Below the pieces are notes generated by a model. That model made no database searches. It was not told the origin of the DNA and saw nothing but the letters and a program-made list of their open reading frames with translations. A DNA stretch of 64,000 bases from Streptomyces sp. NBC_01296. Its GTDB lineage: Bacteria > Actinomycetota > Actinomycetes > Streptomycetales > Streptomycetaceae. Positions 17,016 to 25,409 of this stretch are shown piece by piece; within the stretch, counting starts at the first letter, position 1; each line of letters begins with the position of its first letter. The position numbers and the translations under genes were made by a program. Location of the stretch: contig NZ_CP130721.1 of NCBI RefSeq assembly GCF_035984415.1, positions 434,001-498,000 of the forward strand, given 5' to 3'.

Positions 17016-17205
17016 CTGGGCCCCTTTTCTTGCAACGAGGAGCAGGGGAGCGGACAAGCGGCTTCGGGCCAACACAGGCCGGTCGCTTGGAAGATCGAGT
17101 GTCGGGCAGTCGTACGACCTAGGCGACAGGGTCGCGGGGGTCCCGCGGGGGTCCCGCCCCGGCGAACCCGCTCCGCGCGGACACGGTGAGTGCTTGACTG
17201 AATAC
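17016..17205. promoter_or_regulatory. divergent control region with palindrome and tandem repeat
   Basis: 190 bases between the radical SAM operon and the HTH/TPR regulator. It holds a perfect palindrome GTCGTACGAC at 17109-17118 and an 11-bp tandem repeat, CGCGGGGGTCC, at 17133-17143 and 17144-17154. Such elements between a regulator and its divergent operon are good operator candidates. A TTGACT at 17194-17199 lies too close to the GTG to be a normal -35 for a leadered transcript. Confidence 0.45.
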
Positions 17206-18528
17206 GTGACCGAGCACACCCATCCGCTGGCCTACCACCGCGAGCTGAAGAGCCTCACCCGGGTCGACCTGGCGAACCTCATCGGCGAAGCGGCAAAGCG
17301 CCGCGGCCTGCGCTCGGGCACCGACAAACACCGGGTCCGCAAGTGGGAGGTCTGCGGGGTCACCCCCGAGGCCGAAACGCAGGTCTACATCGCCGAAGCC
17401 TTAGCACTGCCCGTCGAGCTGGTCGCCCCCGACGACTGGCCGAACTGGCTGCCCGGCAGCGACGGAGGAGTCGTCCCCCTCGGACCATGCAGCACCGTCA
17501 CCGCCCTGCGAGAGGCCCTCAGTACCGCCATGGAACGCCTGGAACGCCGCACCTTCCTCACCATCTCCGGCACCGCACTCACAGCCCTGGCCGCGGCCTG
17601 GGCTGCCGGCGGAGGAACCGCGCTCGCCGCGCAGCTGCAGGGCGACAAGCGCGTCGGCGATGACACGGTCACCCTGCTCGAGGACACCAGCCGACAGCTC
17701 AACGGCCTCGTCACCGAACAGCGCCAGCACGTCACCGCCCTGCTCGACGCCCACCTCGAGACCGTCGCTAACCTCATCGCCAACGGCCGCTACGACCGCG
17801 CCACCGGCCTGCGCCTGCACGCCCTAGCCGCCTCGCTGGCCCAGACAGTCGCCTGGCACCGCTTCGACCACGGACACCACACCGCCGCCGCCAAACTCTG
17901 GATCGCTGGCCTGCACAGCGCCCACGCCACAGGCGACCCCGACCTCGGCGCCGCTATGCTCGGCGACCTCGCCTACCAGGCCGCCTGGCGCAAGGACCAC
18001 ACCACCGCAGCCAGCCTCCTCCATCACGCCCTCACCCGCACCGAACACCCCGCCGCGCGGTCCCTCCTCCACCTCCGCCTCGCCCGAACCCTCGCCTCCC
18101 AAGGGGAGAAACGGCCCGCCCTCCGCGCGCTGAAGGCGGCAGAACACCAACTCGGAGCCACCACCGGCCGCCCCCTGCCCGCCTGGTGTGCCTGGATGTC
18201 CCAAGCCGACCTCGCCGTCGATTCCGGCCAAGCCCTCCTCGACCTCGGTGAAACTCGGCAAGCCCATCAGCTCATCTCCGACGGACAGGCCCTCCTGCCC
18301 ACCACCCGGGACAAGACCCGCGGTGTCTTCCTCACCTACCAGGCAGCCAGCCACCTCCAGCTCAAGGAACCCGAGCGCGCAGCCCAAGCTGCTACCGAGG
18401 CCCTGAACCTCTCCCGCCGCATCGGAGCACCGCGCTGCGAGCACCTTGTCCGAGAACTCCTCCTAGCCTTCCAGCCCTACAGCTCGGCCAATGGCGTTCA
18501 AGAGCTGCTGGACCTTGCCGCCGCATAG
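17206..18528 (+). CDS. HTH/TPR transcriptional regulator
   Basis: 440 residues from a GTG at 17206 (a TTG at 17194 is an alternative). The N-terminus reads as a Cro/CI-like HTH (SLTRVDLANLIGEAAKRRGL, DKHRVRKWEVCGVTPEAETQVYIAEAL); a hydrophobic segment (RRTFLTISGTALTALAAAWA) and an all-helical TPR region follow (AATEALNLSRRIGAPRCEHL at the end). This is the common Streptomyces pathway-regulator architecture. It is divergent from the radical SAM operon with operator-like repeats between them, so it is the probable regulator of that operon. The TPR part would sense a peptide or metabolite, by analogy. Confidence 0.85.
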   Translation: MTEHTHPLAYHRELKSLTRVDLANLIGEAAKRRGLRSGTDKHRVRKWEVCGVTPEAETQVYIAEALALPVELVAPDDWPNWLPGSDGGVVPLGPCSTVTALREALSTAMERLERRTFLTISGTALTALAAAWAAGGGTALAAQLQGDKRVGDDTVTLLEDTSRQLNGLVTEQRQHVTALLDAHLETVANLIANGRYDRATGLRLHALAASLAQTVAWHRFDHGHHTAAAKLWIAGLHSAHATGDPDLGAAMLGDLAYQAAWRKDHTTAASLLHHALTRTEHPAARSLLHLRLARTLASQGEKRPALRALKAAEHQLGATTGRPLPAWCAWMSQADLAVDSGQALLDLGETRQAHQLISDGQALLPTTRDKTRGVFLTYQAASHLQLKEPERAAQAATEALNLSRRIGAPRCEHLVRELLLAFQPYSSANGVQELLDLAAA

Positions 18529-18540
18529 ACCGTCCGCACT

Positions 18541-18735
18541 CTAGGCCAGGTGGTCAGCTCGCCCTGGCCGCTCGGAGGGTTGGACGCCGAGGCGGATGTA
18601 GTGCTCGGTCCCGGTGATCGACTCCCGTACCTCTGTCGGCAGGCGGGCCAGGATCCCGGGCAGGGGCCGCTTCTTGGCGGCTTCGCTGCGGTGGGCCAGG
18701 ATCGCGGCCCACTTCTCCTCGAGCTGGCCCCGAGA
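18541..18735 (-). pseudogene. C-terminal fragment of a PIG-L-like deacetylase
   Basis: Minus strand from about 18735 to TAG 18543-18541 encodes LEEKWAAILAHRSEAAKKRP and ILARLPTEVRESITGTEHY, with Streptomyces codon usage. This resembles the C-terminal helix pair of PIG-L/LmbE family deacetylases (family uncertain). The rest of the gene is gone: at about 18735 the sequence switches to a plus-strand fragment of a PLP enzyme. A recombination junction therefore lies here. Confidence 0.45.
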
Positions 18736-19217
18736 TCGAGATGCTCGTCGTCCCCGTCGGCGGCAGTGGACTCGCCGCCGGATCCTCCACCATCGCCAAG
18801 CACCTCCAACCCGGCATCACAGTCATCGGCGTGGAACCCGAAGACGGCGCGGACACCCTGCTGTCGATGCGCTGCGGCCAGCGCATCGCCCTGCCCGAGG
18901 CGCCCTCCACCATCGCCGACGGCCTCGGCCATGCCAGCCCCTCCCCACTTACCTGGGCCGTGAACTCCCGGCTCCTGGATGGCATCGTGACGGTCACCGA
19001 CCAGGACATCACCACCGCCATGGCATTCGCCTTCCGGCACCTGAAGGTCGTCGCCGAACCCAGCGGCGCCTGCGCCCTGGCCGCCGTGCTCGCCGGTCGC
19101 GTGCCCCACGAGTCGGGGACGATCGGGGTAGTGATCTCCGGCGGCGGCGTGGACTGGCCCACCTTCCACCGGCTCATCAGCCAGCCCGCCCACCGGAAGG
19201 ACCCCGCACATGCCTGA
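18726..19217 (+). pseudogene. C-terminal fragment of threonine dehydratase-like PLP enzyme
   Basis: About 160 residues of a fold-type II PLP enzyme. The phosphate-binding loop region VVPVGGSGLAAG, VIGVEPEDGADT and the C-terminal VAEPSGACALAAVLAG with ISGGGVDW are typical of serine/threonine dehydratases. The N-terminal half with the PLP lysine is missing, as the frame begins at the junction with the PIG-L fragment near 18730. An ATG at 18741 could still be used, but the product would be inactive. It overlaps the next gene by 8 bases (ATG of 19210 within its last codons), so the intact ancestor was translationally coupled to the C39-like peptidase. Confidence 0.75.
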
Positions 19218-19824
19218 CCTCGACCTCCCGTTCCCCACCGTCACGCAGTACGCCAGCCCGGACCTGATCGCCGCCATCGTCTACGACGGCCACGACCGAG
19301 GAGACGATCCCCGCTGGGCCGAGAGCGGCGCCCCCGACCTGGAGACCTGCCGCACCTGGTGCGGCCACATGTGCGGCATCGCCTGCCTGCGCATGGCCCT
19401 CCTCGCCCGTACCGGTGACGCACCCACCCTGTTCGAACTCCTCGACGGCGCCCGAAAGTACGGGGCCTACACCGAGGACGCGGACAGCAGAGCGATCCGC
19501 GGCCTGATCTACGCCCCGTTCGCCCAGTACGTGCACGACGTCCAGCGCCTGCACGGCGAGGTTCACCCCACCATCACGGAGTCGGGCCTCCTGGCACTGC
19601 TCGACTCCGGCCGGCTGGTGATGGCCTCGGTACACAAGGAGATCCGCCGCCCCGAGAACCCGGCACCCGGCAAGGGCGGACACCTCGTACTCGTCACCGG
19701 CCGCCAAGGCGACACGGTGTACTTCCGCAATCCGTCCGGCCACACGGAGCCGGCCCGCACCGCGAACCTGCCTCTCGCCGAGTTCATCAACTTCTTCGCT
19801 GGCCGTGGACTATCGCTGGCCTGA
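19210..19824 (+). CDS. C39-like cysteine peptidase domain protein
   Basis: 204 residues from the ATG at 19210. The catalytic Cys region reads TWCGHMCGIACLRMALLA (probable nucleophile Cys 55), and the His is in GGHLVLVTGRQG (about residue 158), followed by FRNPSGH with the Asn expected for peptidase C39-like (PF13529) folds. No signal peptide or transporter is attached, so it is not a bacteriocin exporter; it is more likely a free cytoplasmic peptidase or a C39-like domain. It was originally coupled to the PLP enzyme now present as a fragment. Such pairs occur in small-molecule and peptide clusters; substrate unknown. Confidence 0.78.
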   Translation: MPDLDLPFPTVTQYASPDLIAAIVYDGHDRGDDPRWAESGAPDLETCRTWCGHMCGIACLRMALLARTGDAPTLFELLDGARKYGAYTEDADSRAIRGLIYAPFAQYVHDVQRLHGEVHPTITESGLLALLDSGRLVMASVHKEIRRPENPAPGKGGHLVLVTGRQGDTVYFRNPSGHTEPARTANLPLAEFINFFAGRGLSLA

Positions 19825-19956
19825 ACGCAGCCGCGGACTGGCTGGGGACAGTGTCTGCGCCGGCCCCAAGATTCGCTTTTAGTGGATCTCCGCCAGGGCA
19901 AGGGAGTCCATCGCAAGCGCCGTGGGTACCGAGCTTGCCCGCAATCCGCGGTTGTG

Positions 19957-20589
19957 TCAGGCGGCGTGCTTCACGTGGCGGACCAGCCACATCAGCAGGG
20001 TGTCCAGGTCGGCGGCAGCCGAGAGGACCCGGTCGACCGCCTCGGGGGTGTGCAGCCATTCCTCGCAGCCGAGGGGACGGGCAGCGATCAGAGAACGGTG
20101 GCGCAGCAGGTTCGTACGGGAGTGGTTCGTCGGATAGCCACGCGGGGGACGTTTCATCACGTCCCCGGAGATGATGTAGCCCTTCTTCCGCACGTCCTCG
20201 ACGATGGCGGACAGTTCGCGGCCGCTTCCCTCGGAGGCCACGGCCTTGCGGAACCTGTCCACCTGGCCGGGATCGGGGTACCACCAGGCGCCCTGGATCC
20301 GCAGGCCGTCCAGGGCGAACCGGAGACCGATCTCGATCTTGCGGTCGAGCCGGATCACCGCGCTCTGGTGCTGCCACCACCAGGAGTCGGTGCGGTAGTG
20401 CCAGACGGAGAAGTCCTCATATCGGGGGTCGGCGTCCGCGACCTCGTTGAGCAGAGCGATCATCGGCTGTCGGACCAAGCGTTCGCGGTCCGCGCGATAG
20501 CGCTCGCGGGTCGCGTGGGTCGGTTCGCCCTGGAGCTGCCACAACACGTCCATAGCCTGCTCAGGCCAGCCGGTGAACTGTCCACGCAT
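19957..20589 (-). CDS. DUF2461-like protein
   Basis: 210 residues. The pattern of an N-terminal helix with aromatic residues (GWPEQAMDVLWQLQGEPT), RYRADRERLVRQPMIALLNEV, and then WWQHQSAVIRLDRKIEIGLRF and the RFRKAV helix resembles DUF2461 (TIGR02453) proteins, which are of unknown function and widespread in actinobacteria. No membrane segment or catalytic motif is obvious. The gene stands alone, in convergent orientation to the C39-like gene, with about 130 bases between them. The family call is tentative. Confidence 0.65.
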   Translation of the reverse strand: MRGQFTGWPEQAMDVLWQLQGEPTHATRERYRADRERLVRQPMIALLNEVADADPRYEDFSVWHYRTDSWWWQHQSAVIRLDRKIEIGLRFALDGLRIQGAWWYPDPGQVDRFRKAVASEGSGRELSAIVEDVRKKGYIISGDVMKRPPRGYPTNHSRTNLLRHRSLIAARPLGCEEWLHTPEAVDRVLSAAADLDTLLMWLVRHVKHAA

Positions 20590-20936
20590 GCGGGCAGGTT
20601 AGCTCACCCATAGTCCGCGCACGGAGAGTGAGACAGGTAGGGGGCGTGACCCAAGACAAGATGGGAGATGCTGCGGTGGGGTTCATCGGCCAGTCGACAG
20701 TGGCGGCCTCCGGATGGGCTGCGCGGCACGTGCGGCGGCTGCTGGACCAGGTGTGTCGCACGCCCGGGTCCGGGCCAGGTGAGGACCTCGGCTCTGCTGA
20801 TCCTCGCGCCCGGAGGGGCGGTACCCGGCGAATGACGCGGCGCACTCGGCCCGCTCGTGCGCACACGAGTACCCGTAGCTGGCCCGGTTCCAGGCGCCCT
20901 TGGTGACGGACCGGCCGGCTCAGCGTTGTTCTGGGC
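20590..20936. other. no supported intact gene; protein-like fragment on minus strand
   Basis: About 350 bases. One minus-strand stretch (about 20910-20790) translates to a plausible segment (TKGAWNRASYGYSCAHERAE) with no start or continuation, likely a gene remnant. The rest has no coding signal I trust. Confidence 0.4.
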
Positions 20937-21128
20937 ATGGACGAGATGCTGGACGTGCTCCTCGACGGGGTCACCGAGCCGCGCTTGAAGCTGATCAGCG
21001 AGGACGAGGCGAGGGCCTTGATGGTCCTCCTCGGAGTGCTCGACGATGACGAGCAGCCCGAGGAGGTCCGTCATGCCGCCGGGGAGATGCGGTTTCGCAT
21101 CGGGTCGCGCCTGGCCGTGCCCCTGTAG
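20937..21128 (+). CDS. small acidic hypothetical protein
   Basis: 63 residues from the ATG at 20937, starting MDEMLDVLLDGVTEPRLKL. It is strongly acidic and helical (ISEDEARALMVLLGVLDDDE). Codon use is typical of Streptomyces. The size and acidity resemble small plasmid- or phage-associated regulators, but no family is recognised. It converges on the secreted nuclease gene with 11 bases between them. Confidence 0.5.
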   Translation: MDEMLDVLLDGVTEPRLKLISEDEARALMVLLGVLDDDEQPEEVRHAAGEMRFRIGSRLAVPL

Positions 21129-21139
21129 AAGGGGTGCGT

Positions 21140-21856
21140 CTACTTCGTCGTGTCGAAGGGGACGGTCTCGTAGGTGACGGTGGCGCCGGGGCAGTCTTCG
21201 GCGAGGCCCAGGAGGGCCTCGCGCTCGCGGTCGTCGGCGGTCAGGGACCAGCGGAGCTTGGTCTCGACCCAGCTGGTGACGTACGTGCAGTGGTAGGTGG
21301 CGGTCGGGGGCAGCCATTCGGCCGGGTCTTTGTCGGCCTTGGCGCGGTTGGACTTCGCGGTGACCGCGATCAGCGAGGTCGGGGTGGCGAGGTCGTTGGC
21401 GTAGGCCTCGCGGCGCTTGGCGGTCCAGGCCGAGGCCCCGGAGTCCCAGCTCTCGGCGAGCGGGACCAGGTGGTCCACGTCCAGGGCGGAAGCGGCGGTG
21501 ACCCAGGTGTCGTCGTACGGGGAGAACCAGCGTCCGCCGGTGAGCTTGCAGCCCGGGGCGATCTCGGGGTACTCCACGGCTTCTTGGAGGATGACTTCGG
21601 CCCGGGTGTTGCATCCGTCGTCCGCGATGGCTCCGGCGTTCCAGTGCTTGAAGGCGGTACGGACGTAGCCGTCGCGGGACTCGGCAGCCGCGGGGATGCG
21701 GTCGATGCCCTCGAGCAGGGATGCCGTCTCCGACGCGGCGGGCAGGGTGACGGCCGCCGCTGGGCCGTCGGCGGAGGCCGGCGCGGCGGTGGCGAGCAGG
21801 GGCAAGGCGGCGAGGGCGAGCGCGGGCAGGCCGCGCATTAGCAGGTTCTTGATCAC
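21140..21856 (-). CDS. secreted HNH endonuclease (DUF1524/GmrSD C-terminal type)
   Basis: 238 residues. A Sec signal peptide (GLPALALAALPLLATAAPASA) targets it outside the cell. The nuclease core is LDVDHLVPLAESWDSG (about residues 124-139) with YANDLATPTSLIAVTAKSNR, matching the HNH-like DUF1524 family, in which the DH pair and a later Asn/His bind metal. Paired cysteines (DDGCNTR, APGCKL, YHCTYV, EDCPG) fit an extracellular, disulfide-bonded protein. Streptomyces commonly encode such exported nucleases for nutrient recycling or competition. The call is firm; the biological role is inferred. Confidence 0.88.
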   Translation of the reverse strand: MIKNLLMRGLPALALAALPLLATAAPASADGPAAAVTLPAASETASLLEGIDRIPAAAESRDGYVRTAFKHWNAGAIADDGCNTRAEVILQEAVEYPEIAPGCKLTGGRWFSPYDDTWVTAASALDVDHLVPLAESWDSGASAWTAKRREAYANDLATPTSLIAVTAKSNRAKADKDPAEWLPPTATYHCTYVTSWVETKLRWSLTADDREREALLGLAEDCPGATVTYETVPFDTTK

Positions 21857-22086
21857 GCCCCGGGTTGTAGCCGCCCATCAACTCGTCCAGGAGGAAAGCA
21901 GCGGGCACATCACCCAGGTGGGCGCGATGATTCACCAGAGAAACGGCACTTCAGAGCGTGCCCGATGCCTACTTGGTCATCCGCTCAGGCGCGAGTGGTG
22001 CAGTTGGTTCCGACGGAGCTCGATGCGGCCCGCCACGGGCGGCAGTTACCCAGCCGCCCAATGGGGTCCGAGGCCAAGGCCACCCT

Positions 22087-22475
22087 CTAGCTGATTGTTC
22101 CGGCGGACGTTTCCGGCCCCCATCGGCCCAAGTCGGCAGCGGCGCCGCCAGCAAGATCGCTGACTGTAATCGTCACCTGTCGGATTGTCAGTGGCGCCCT
22201 CTACCGTGAATGGCAGCGGTCTTCTTCAGGGGGAGGGCAGGCCATGGCCAACATCGTCTGGCACACCAAGCTCAAGATGCGTCTCGACCTCACACAAAAT
22301 GATCTCGGGCAAGGCATTGAGGGCCTGTGGGACCTGATCTACGACACGGATCGGCTCTATGCCTCACGCAACGTCCCGGTCTCCGAGCGCGGACTGCAGT
22401 GCGGCGGGATCTGCCAGGAAAAGGGGGTGGTGGCCTGGATGCACCTGCGGCTGCGCGCCAACGGCCGGCGCGAGG
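22087..22475 (+). repeat. 389-bp direct repeat, copy 1
   Basis: Nearly identical to 40414-40802 with only scattered mismatches. It covers the upstream region and first ~77 codons of the CoiA-like gene. Identity ends abruptly after GGCGCGAGG at 22475. Confidence 0.9.
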
Positions 22476-23884
22476 CCGTTCACGAGCGGGCCGAGGACGA
22501 GGAACGCCACAAGGCGCCCATGAGCGACGAGCACAAGGCGTACCAGGAACGGATCCTTCGTGCCGCCGAGGAAGGCGGCTTCCCAGGCGACAGCGAAGTC
22601 CGTACGCCTGTCGGGACCCGCGGCTGGATCCAGACCGACACCCTGGTCGAAGGGGAAGGCGGCCGTCGCATCGGATGGGAGATCCAGCTCTCGTCCGCCG
22701 GGGCTGAGGGACCGCGCAGCGTGAAGGCACGCGCTGCGAAGGCGGCGAAGCTGGGCATCACGCCGGCCTGGCACACCGACCGGGTCGACTACGCCCGACG
22801 CAACGACACTCAGTGGACCGGGAGCAATAATCTGCCCGCCCACGTCATCGCGAAGACCGGCGACCTGCGCGTTGTCTCCGGTTTCCGAGCCCTGGACTTC
22901 TGGCTCTGCGATCTTCGGGCGCTCTATCCCTGCCCAGACGGTGTCCGGCGGTGCGGAAAACACCACGTCACGCCCAAACCTCGTGACGTGCTGTTCGACG
23001 ACCTCGTTCGCCAGACGGCGGCAGGCTCCATCGTGCCCGTCGAACACCTCAGGGGATCAAGGCTCGACAAGTTCTGGGTGACCAGCGCGGACCGCGACCG
23101 GCTCGAGGACCTGCTGGAGGGCACCCTCATCCTGAACCCAGCGCCGCCGGAGGGGGCAACACCGAAGTCCAGTCCAAACGGCCCCACCTGCCGCACGGCA
23201 ACGGCCGCGGCCTCCCCAGCCCAACCTGCGGCCATGACTCCTCCCGCGACCCTGAATACCCCTATCGCCACAGGCGGCACGTTCTCGACCATTCGCACGA
23301 TCCCGCGGCAGCGCTTCCAGGATCCCGCCCCGGTGCTGACGGAAGGCTCCAGCCATGCCCCGTGGCCGGACGGTCCGCCAGAGGCCGAGACGGCCGATCC
23401 CTCCGCGGACTCGGCTTCCCCGGCACCCGTGGAGATCCAGCAGACCGCCGAACAGGCGACATCACCGAGCGTCGAGTTCCCTTCAGGAATCGAACAGGTT
23501 TACGATTCAGGGGTGACCTCGAACGCGAACGTCTTCCCCAACGACCTCCTCCAGCTCCAAGAGCGCCTTCACCGCATTGGGGCAGAGCACACCGCGCATC
23601 TGGCCGGCCTGCCGTGGAGCGTGGAACCGGTCGCGGGGTGGGCGCGCGGGGAGCGCTTCTCCCACCGCGGGGACGTCCCTGACAGCCCGGGCTGGACGCC
23701 GGAGCAGAAGGAGCGCGTGGACCGGATGTGGCAGGAGCTGCGGGACCTGTCGGCCGCCGTGGTCGACCACCCGTACTGGAAGACCGTCGAGCGGGAGAAG
23801 GTCGTCGCGGCCCGCATGCTGCTGAAGAAGCAGGCCCGCCCCGCCGCACCTAGCGCCGCAGAGAACGCGCCGGACGCGGCGTAG
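22244..23884 (+). CDS. CoiA-like nuclease-domain protein fused to a second domain
   Basis: 546 residues from the ATG at 22244 with a GGGGGAGGG Shine-Dalgarno. Residues 90-190 (YQERILRAAEEGGF, EVRTPVGTRGWIQTDTL, IGWEIQLSS, KARAAKAAKLGITPAWHT) follow the pattern of the competence CoiA-like family, with an endonuclease-like D...E-x-Q core. A His/Cys cluster follows (YPCPDGVRRCGKHHV), possibly a metal site. A Pro/Ala/Thr-rich linker leads to a distinct C-terminal module starting near residue 423 (NVFPNDLLQLQERLHRIGAE, SPGWTPEQKERVDRMWQEL), which looks like a stand-alone actinobacterial protein with its own GTG at 23512. So this is either a fusion or two genes read through. The 5' part is duplicated at 40571. 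Confidence 0.7.
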   Translation: MANIVWHTKLKMRLDLTQNDLGQGIEGLWDLIYDTDRLYASRNVPVSERGLQCGGICQEKGVVAWMHLRLRANGRREAVHERAEDEERHKAPMSDEHKAYQERILRAAEEGGFPGDSEVRTPVGTRGWIQTDTLVEGEGGRRIGWEIQLSSAGAEGPRSVKARAAKAAKLGITPAWHTDRVDYARRNDTQWTGSNNLPAHVIAKTGDLRVVSGFRALDFWLCDLRALYPCPDGVRRCGKHHVTPKPRDVLFDDLVRQTAAGSIVPVEHLRGSRLDKFWVTSADRDRLEDLLEGTLILNPAPPEGATPKSSPNGPTCRTATAAASPAQPAAMTPPATLNTPIATGGTFSTIRTIPRQRFQDPAPVLTEGSSHAPWPDGPPEAETADPSADSASPAPVEIQQTAEQATSPSVEFPSGIEQVYDSGVTSNANVFPNDLLQLQERLHRIGAEHTAHLAGLPWSVEPVAGWARGERFSHRGDVPDSPGWTPEQKERVDRMWQELRDLSAAVVDHPYWKTVEREKVVAARMLLKKQARPAAPSAAENAPDAA

Positions 23885-23889
23885 CCGCC

Positions 23890-24060
23890 ATGGCCGACCG
23901 AGACCCGCTGCTTCCCCTGACGCCCAATTTGGACCAGCTGGCGGTGATACGCCGATGGCTCGAGCTCACCCTCGAACGCGTCCGGGTCTGGGCCAGGTGC
24001 TGGCCTCGCTGGCCCTGTTCCTCCCCTGGGGCCGCCGGGGGCCCCAGGGCCAGGCGGTAG
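23890..24060 (+). CDS. short hypothetical ORF, possibly truncated
   Basis: 56 codons from the ATG 5 bases after the previous stop, starting MADRDPLLPLTPNLDQLAVI. The first 35 residues look genuine (IRRWLELTLERVRVW), then the translation becomes Pro/Cys/Arg-rich, suggesting a frameshift near 24000. The DQLxVIRRWL pattern resembles the start of DUF6233-like proteins. Low confidence as an expressed gene. Confidence 0.35.
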   Translation: MADRDPLLPLTPNLDQLAVIRRWLELTLERVRVWARCWPRWPCSSPGAAGGPRARR

Positions 24061-24262
24061 CACCGCCCACCCGGCAGGACCGAGGGGCCCGACGGCAACT
24101 TCGCGGCTGATCAAGTCACGCCGCCGGCGGCTGAGTGGACGGGGCGGCCTGGTCGGCCGGCTGGTCCAGCCCCACCCGTCGGAGGCCAGCGAATTTGGCG
24201 GCCTGGACCCGAGCGGACTGGGCCTGAGTGCGGCCCCGGGCATTGGCCGCGACTCTGGAGCT

Positions 24263-24475
24263 ATGGCCGACGCGTCCAAAGTGATCATCCACCCTCCCGA
24301 CGAGCGGGGCCGCCGCCTGGTGACCTGCCGGCGCGAGGAACTCGGTCGCGCGACCAGCGAGCGGGACGTCCGGGAGTTCCTCTACCAGGCAGGCATGGCC
24401 GACGCCGAGGACGTCGACCTGACCGACGAAGCCCTCTTCGACTGGCAGGGGACCGGACCCGAGTCCTGGGCCTGA
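24263..24475 (+). CDS. small conserved-looking protein upstream of ku
   Basis: 70 residues from the ATG at 24263, 3 bases before the ku start. It begins MADASKVIIHPPDERGRRLV and has an acidic C-terminal half (DAEDVDLTDEALFDWQG). No motif is recognised. Tight spacing shows that it is translated with ku, so it may assist or regulate end-joining; similar small ORFs are known to me only as hypotheticals. Confidence 0.65.
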   Translation: MADASKVIIHPPDERGRRLVTCRREELGRATSERDVREFLYQAGMADAEDVDLTDEALFDWQGTGPESWA

Positions 24476-24478
24476 GCC

Positions 24479-25360
24479 GTGAAGGCCCTGTGGAATGGCG
24501 CGATCTCGTTCGGGCTGGTCAGTGTCCCGGTGTCCGTCGTGCCTGCGACCGAGCCCCACGCCGTGCACTTCCGGCAGATCCACCAGCACGAGGGCGGACT
24601 CATCGGCCGCGTCCGCAACCTCAAGGTCTGCGAACTCGACGGCGAGCCCGTCGGCCTCGACGAGATCGGCCGCGGCTACGAGACGTCCACCGGCACGATC
24701 CCCGTCAGCGACGCCGAACTCGACGCCCTCCCCCTGCCCACCGCCAAGGCGATCGAGATCGTCAGCTTCGTCCCCGCAGCCTCCATCAACCCCGCCGCCT
24801 TCGGGGCCGGCGCCTACTACCTGGCAGCCCCGGACCCCATCGCGGCACGGCCGTACGTCCTCCTGCGCGAGGCCCTCAGCCGCACCAGCCGCGTCGCGGT
24901 CGCCAAATTCGCCTTCCACCAGCGCGAACGCCTCGGCCTGCTGCGCGTCGTCGGCGACGCCCTGGTCCTCCACGGACTCCGCTGGCCGGATGAGATCCGC
25001 GAGGCCGACGTTCCCGCCCCCACCGTGGACGTCACCGAGGACGAGGTCCAGGCCGCCCTCGCCCTCGCCGACGCGATGACCACCGACACCCTCGAAGGCA
25101 TCCGCGACCACTACCGCGACGCCGTGGAGGAACTCCTCGCGGCCAAGGCCCACGGGGAGCGCACGCACCCCCCCGAGGCACCCGCCCAGGTGATCGACCT
25201 GATGGCCGCCCTGGAGGAGTCCGTGCAGAAGGCGCGGGAAGCCCGGGGTGAGACGGAGGCCACCGTCCACGAGCTCGGCGCCAAGAAGAAGACCGCGAAG
25301 AAGACGGCCAAGAAGACCACCGGTGCGGCCAAGGGCCGCACACCGCGCCGCCGCGCCTGA
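24479..25360 (+). CDS. ku: Ku DNA-end-binding protein
   Basis: 293 residues from a GTG at 24479. A complete bacterial Ku core is present: KALWNGAISFGLVSVPVSVV at the N-terminus, the VCELDGEPVGLDEIGRGYE segment, LPLPTAKAIEIVSFVP, YVLLREALSRTSRVAVAKF and LRWPDEIRE. The C-terminal tail is Lys/Ala-rich (AKKKTAKKTAKKTT), as in many actinobacterial Ku proteins, where it adds DNA binding. Ku binds broken ends as a homodimer and recruits a LigD-type ligase. No ligase is adjacent here; an ATP-dependent ligase lies 17 kb away beside a second, broken ku. Terminal regions of linear replicons often carry extra ku copies. Confidence 0.95.
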   Translation: MKALWNGAISFGLVSVPVSVVPATEPHAVHFRQIHQHEGGLIGRVRNLKVCELDGEPVGLDEIGRGYETSTGTIPVSDAELDALPLPTAKAIEIVSFVPAASINPAAFGAGAYYLAAPDPIAARPYVLLREALSRTSRVAVAKFAFHQRERLGLLRVVGDALVLHGLRWPDEIREADVPAPTVDVTEDEVQAALALADAMTTDTLEGIRDHYRDAVEELLAAKAHGERTHPPEAPAQVIDLMAALEESVQKAREARGETEATVHELGAKKKTAKKTAKKTTGAAKGRTPRRRA

Positions 25361-25409
25361 TCGCAGCCCGGCCAGAGCCCAGCGCACCACTACCCCTAAA
25401 ATAGAACAT

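Noticed and set aside
17194..17199. TTGACT as a -35 box of the regulator
   Set aside because: Only 6 bases separate it from the GTG start, so it cannot drive a transcript including that start in the usual way.
20604..21935. 443-codon minus-strand frame beside the HNH nuclease
   Set aside because: Arg/Pro-rich third-frame translation of the nuclease gene and flanking DNA.
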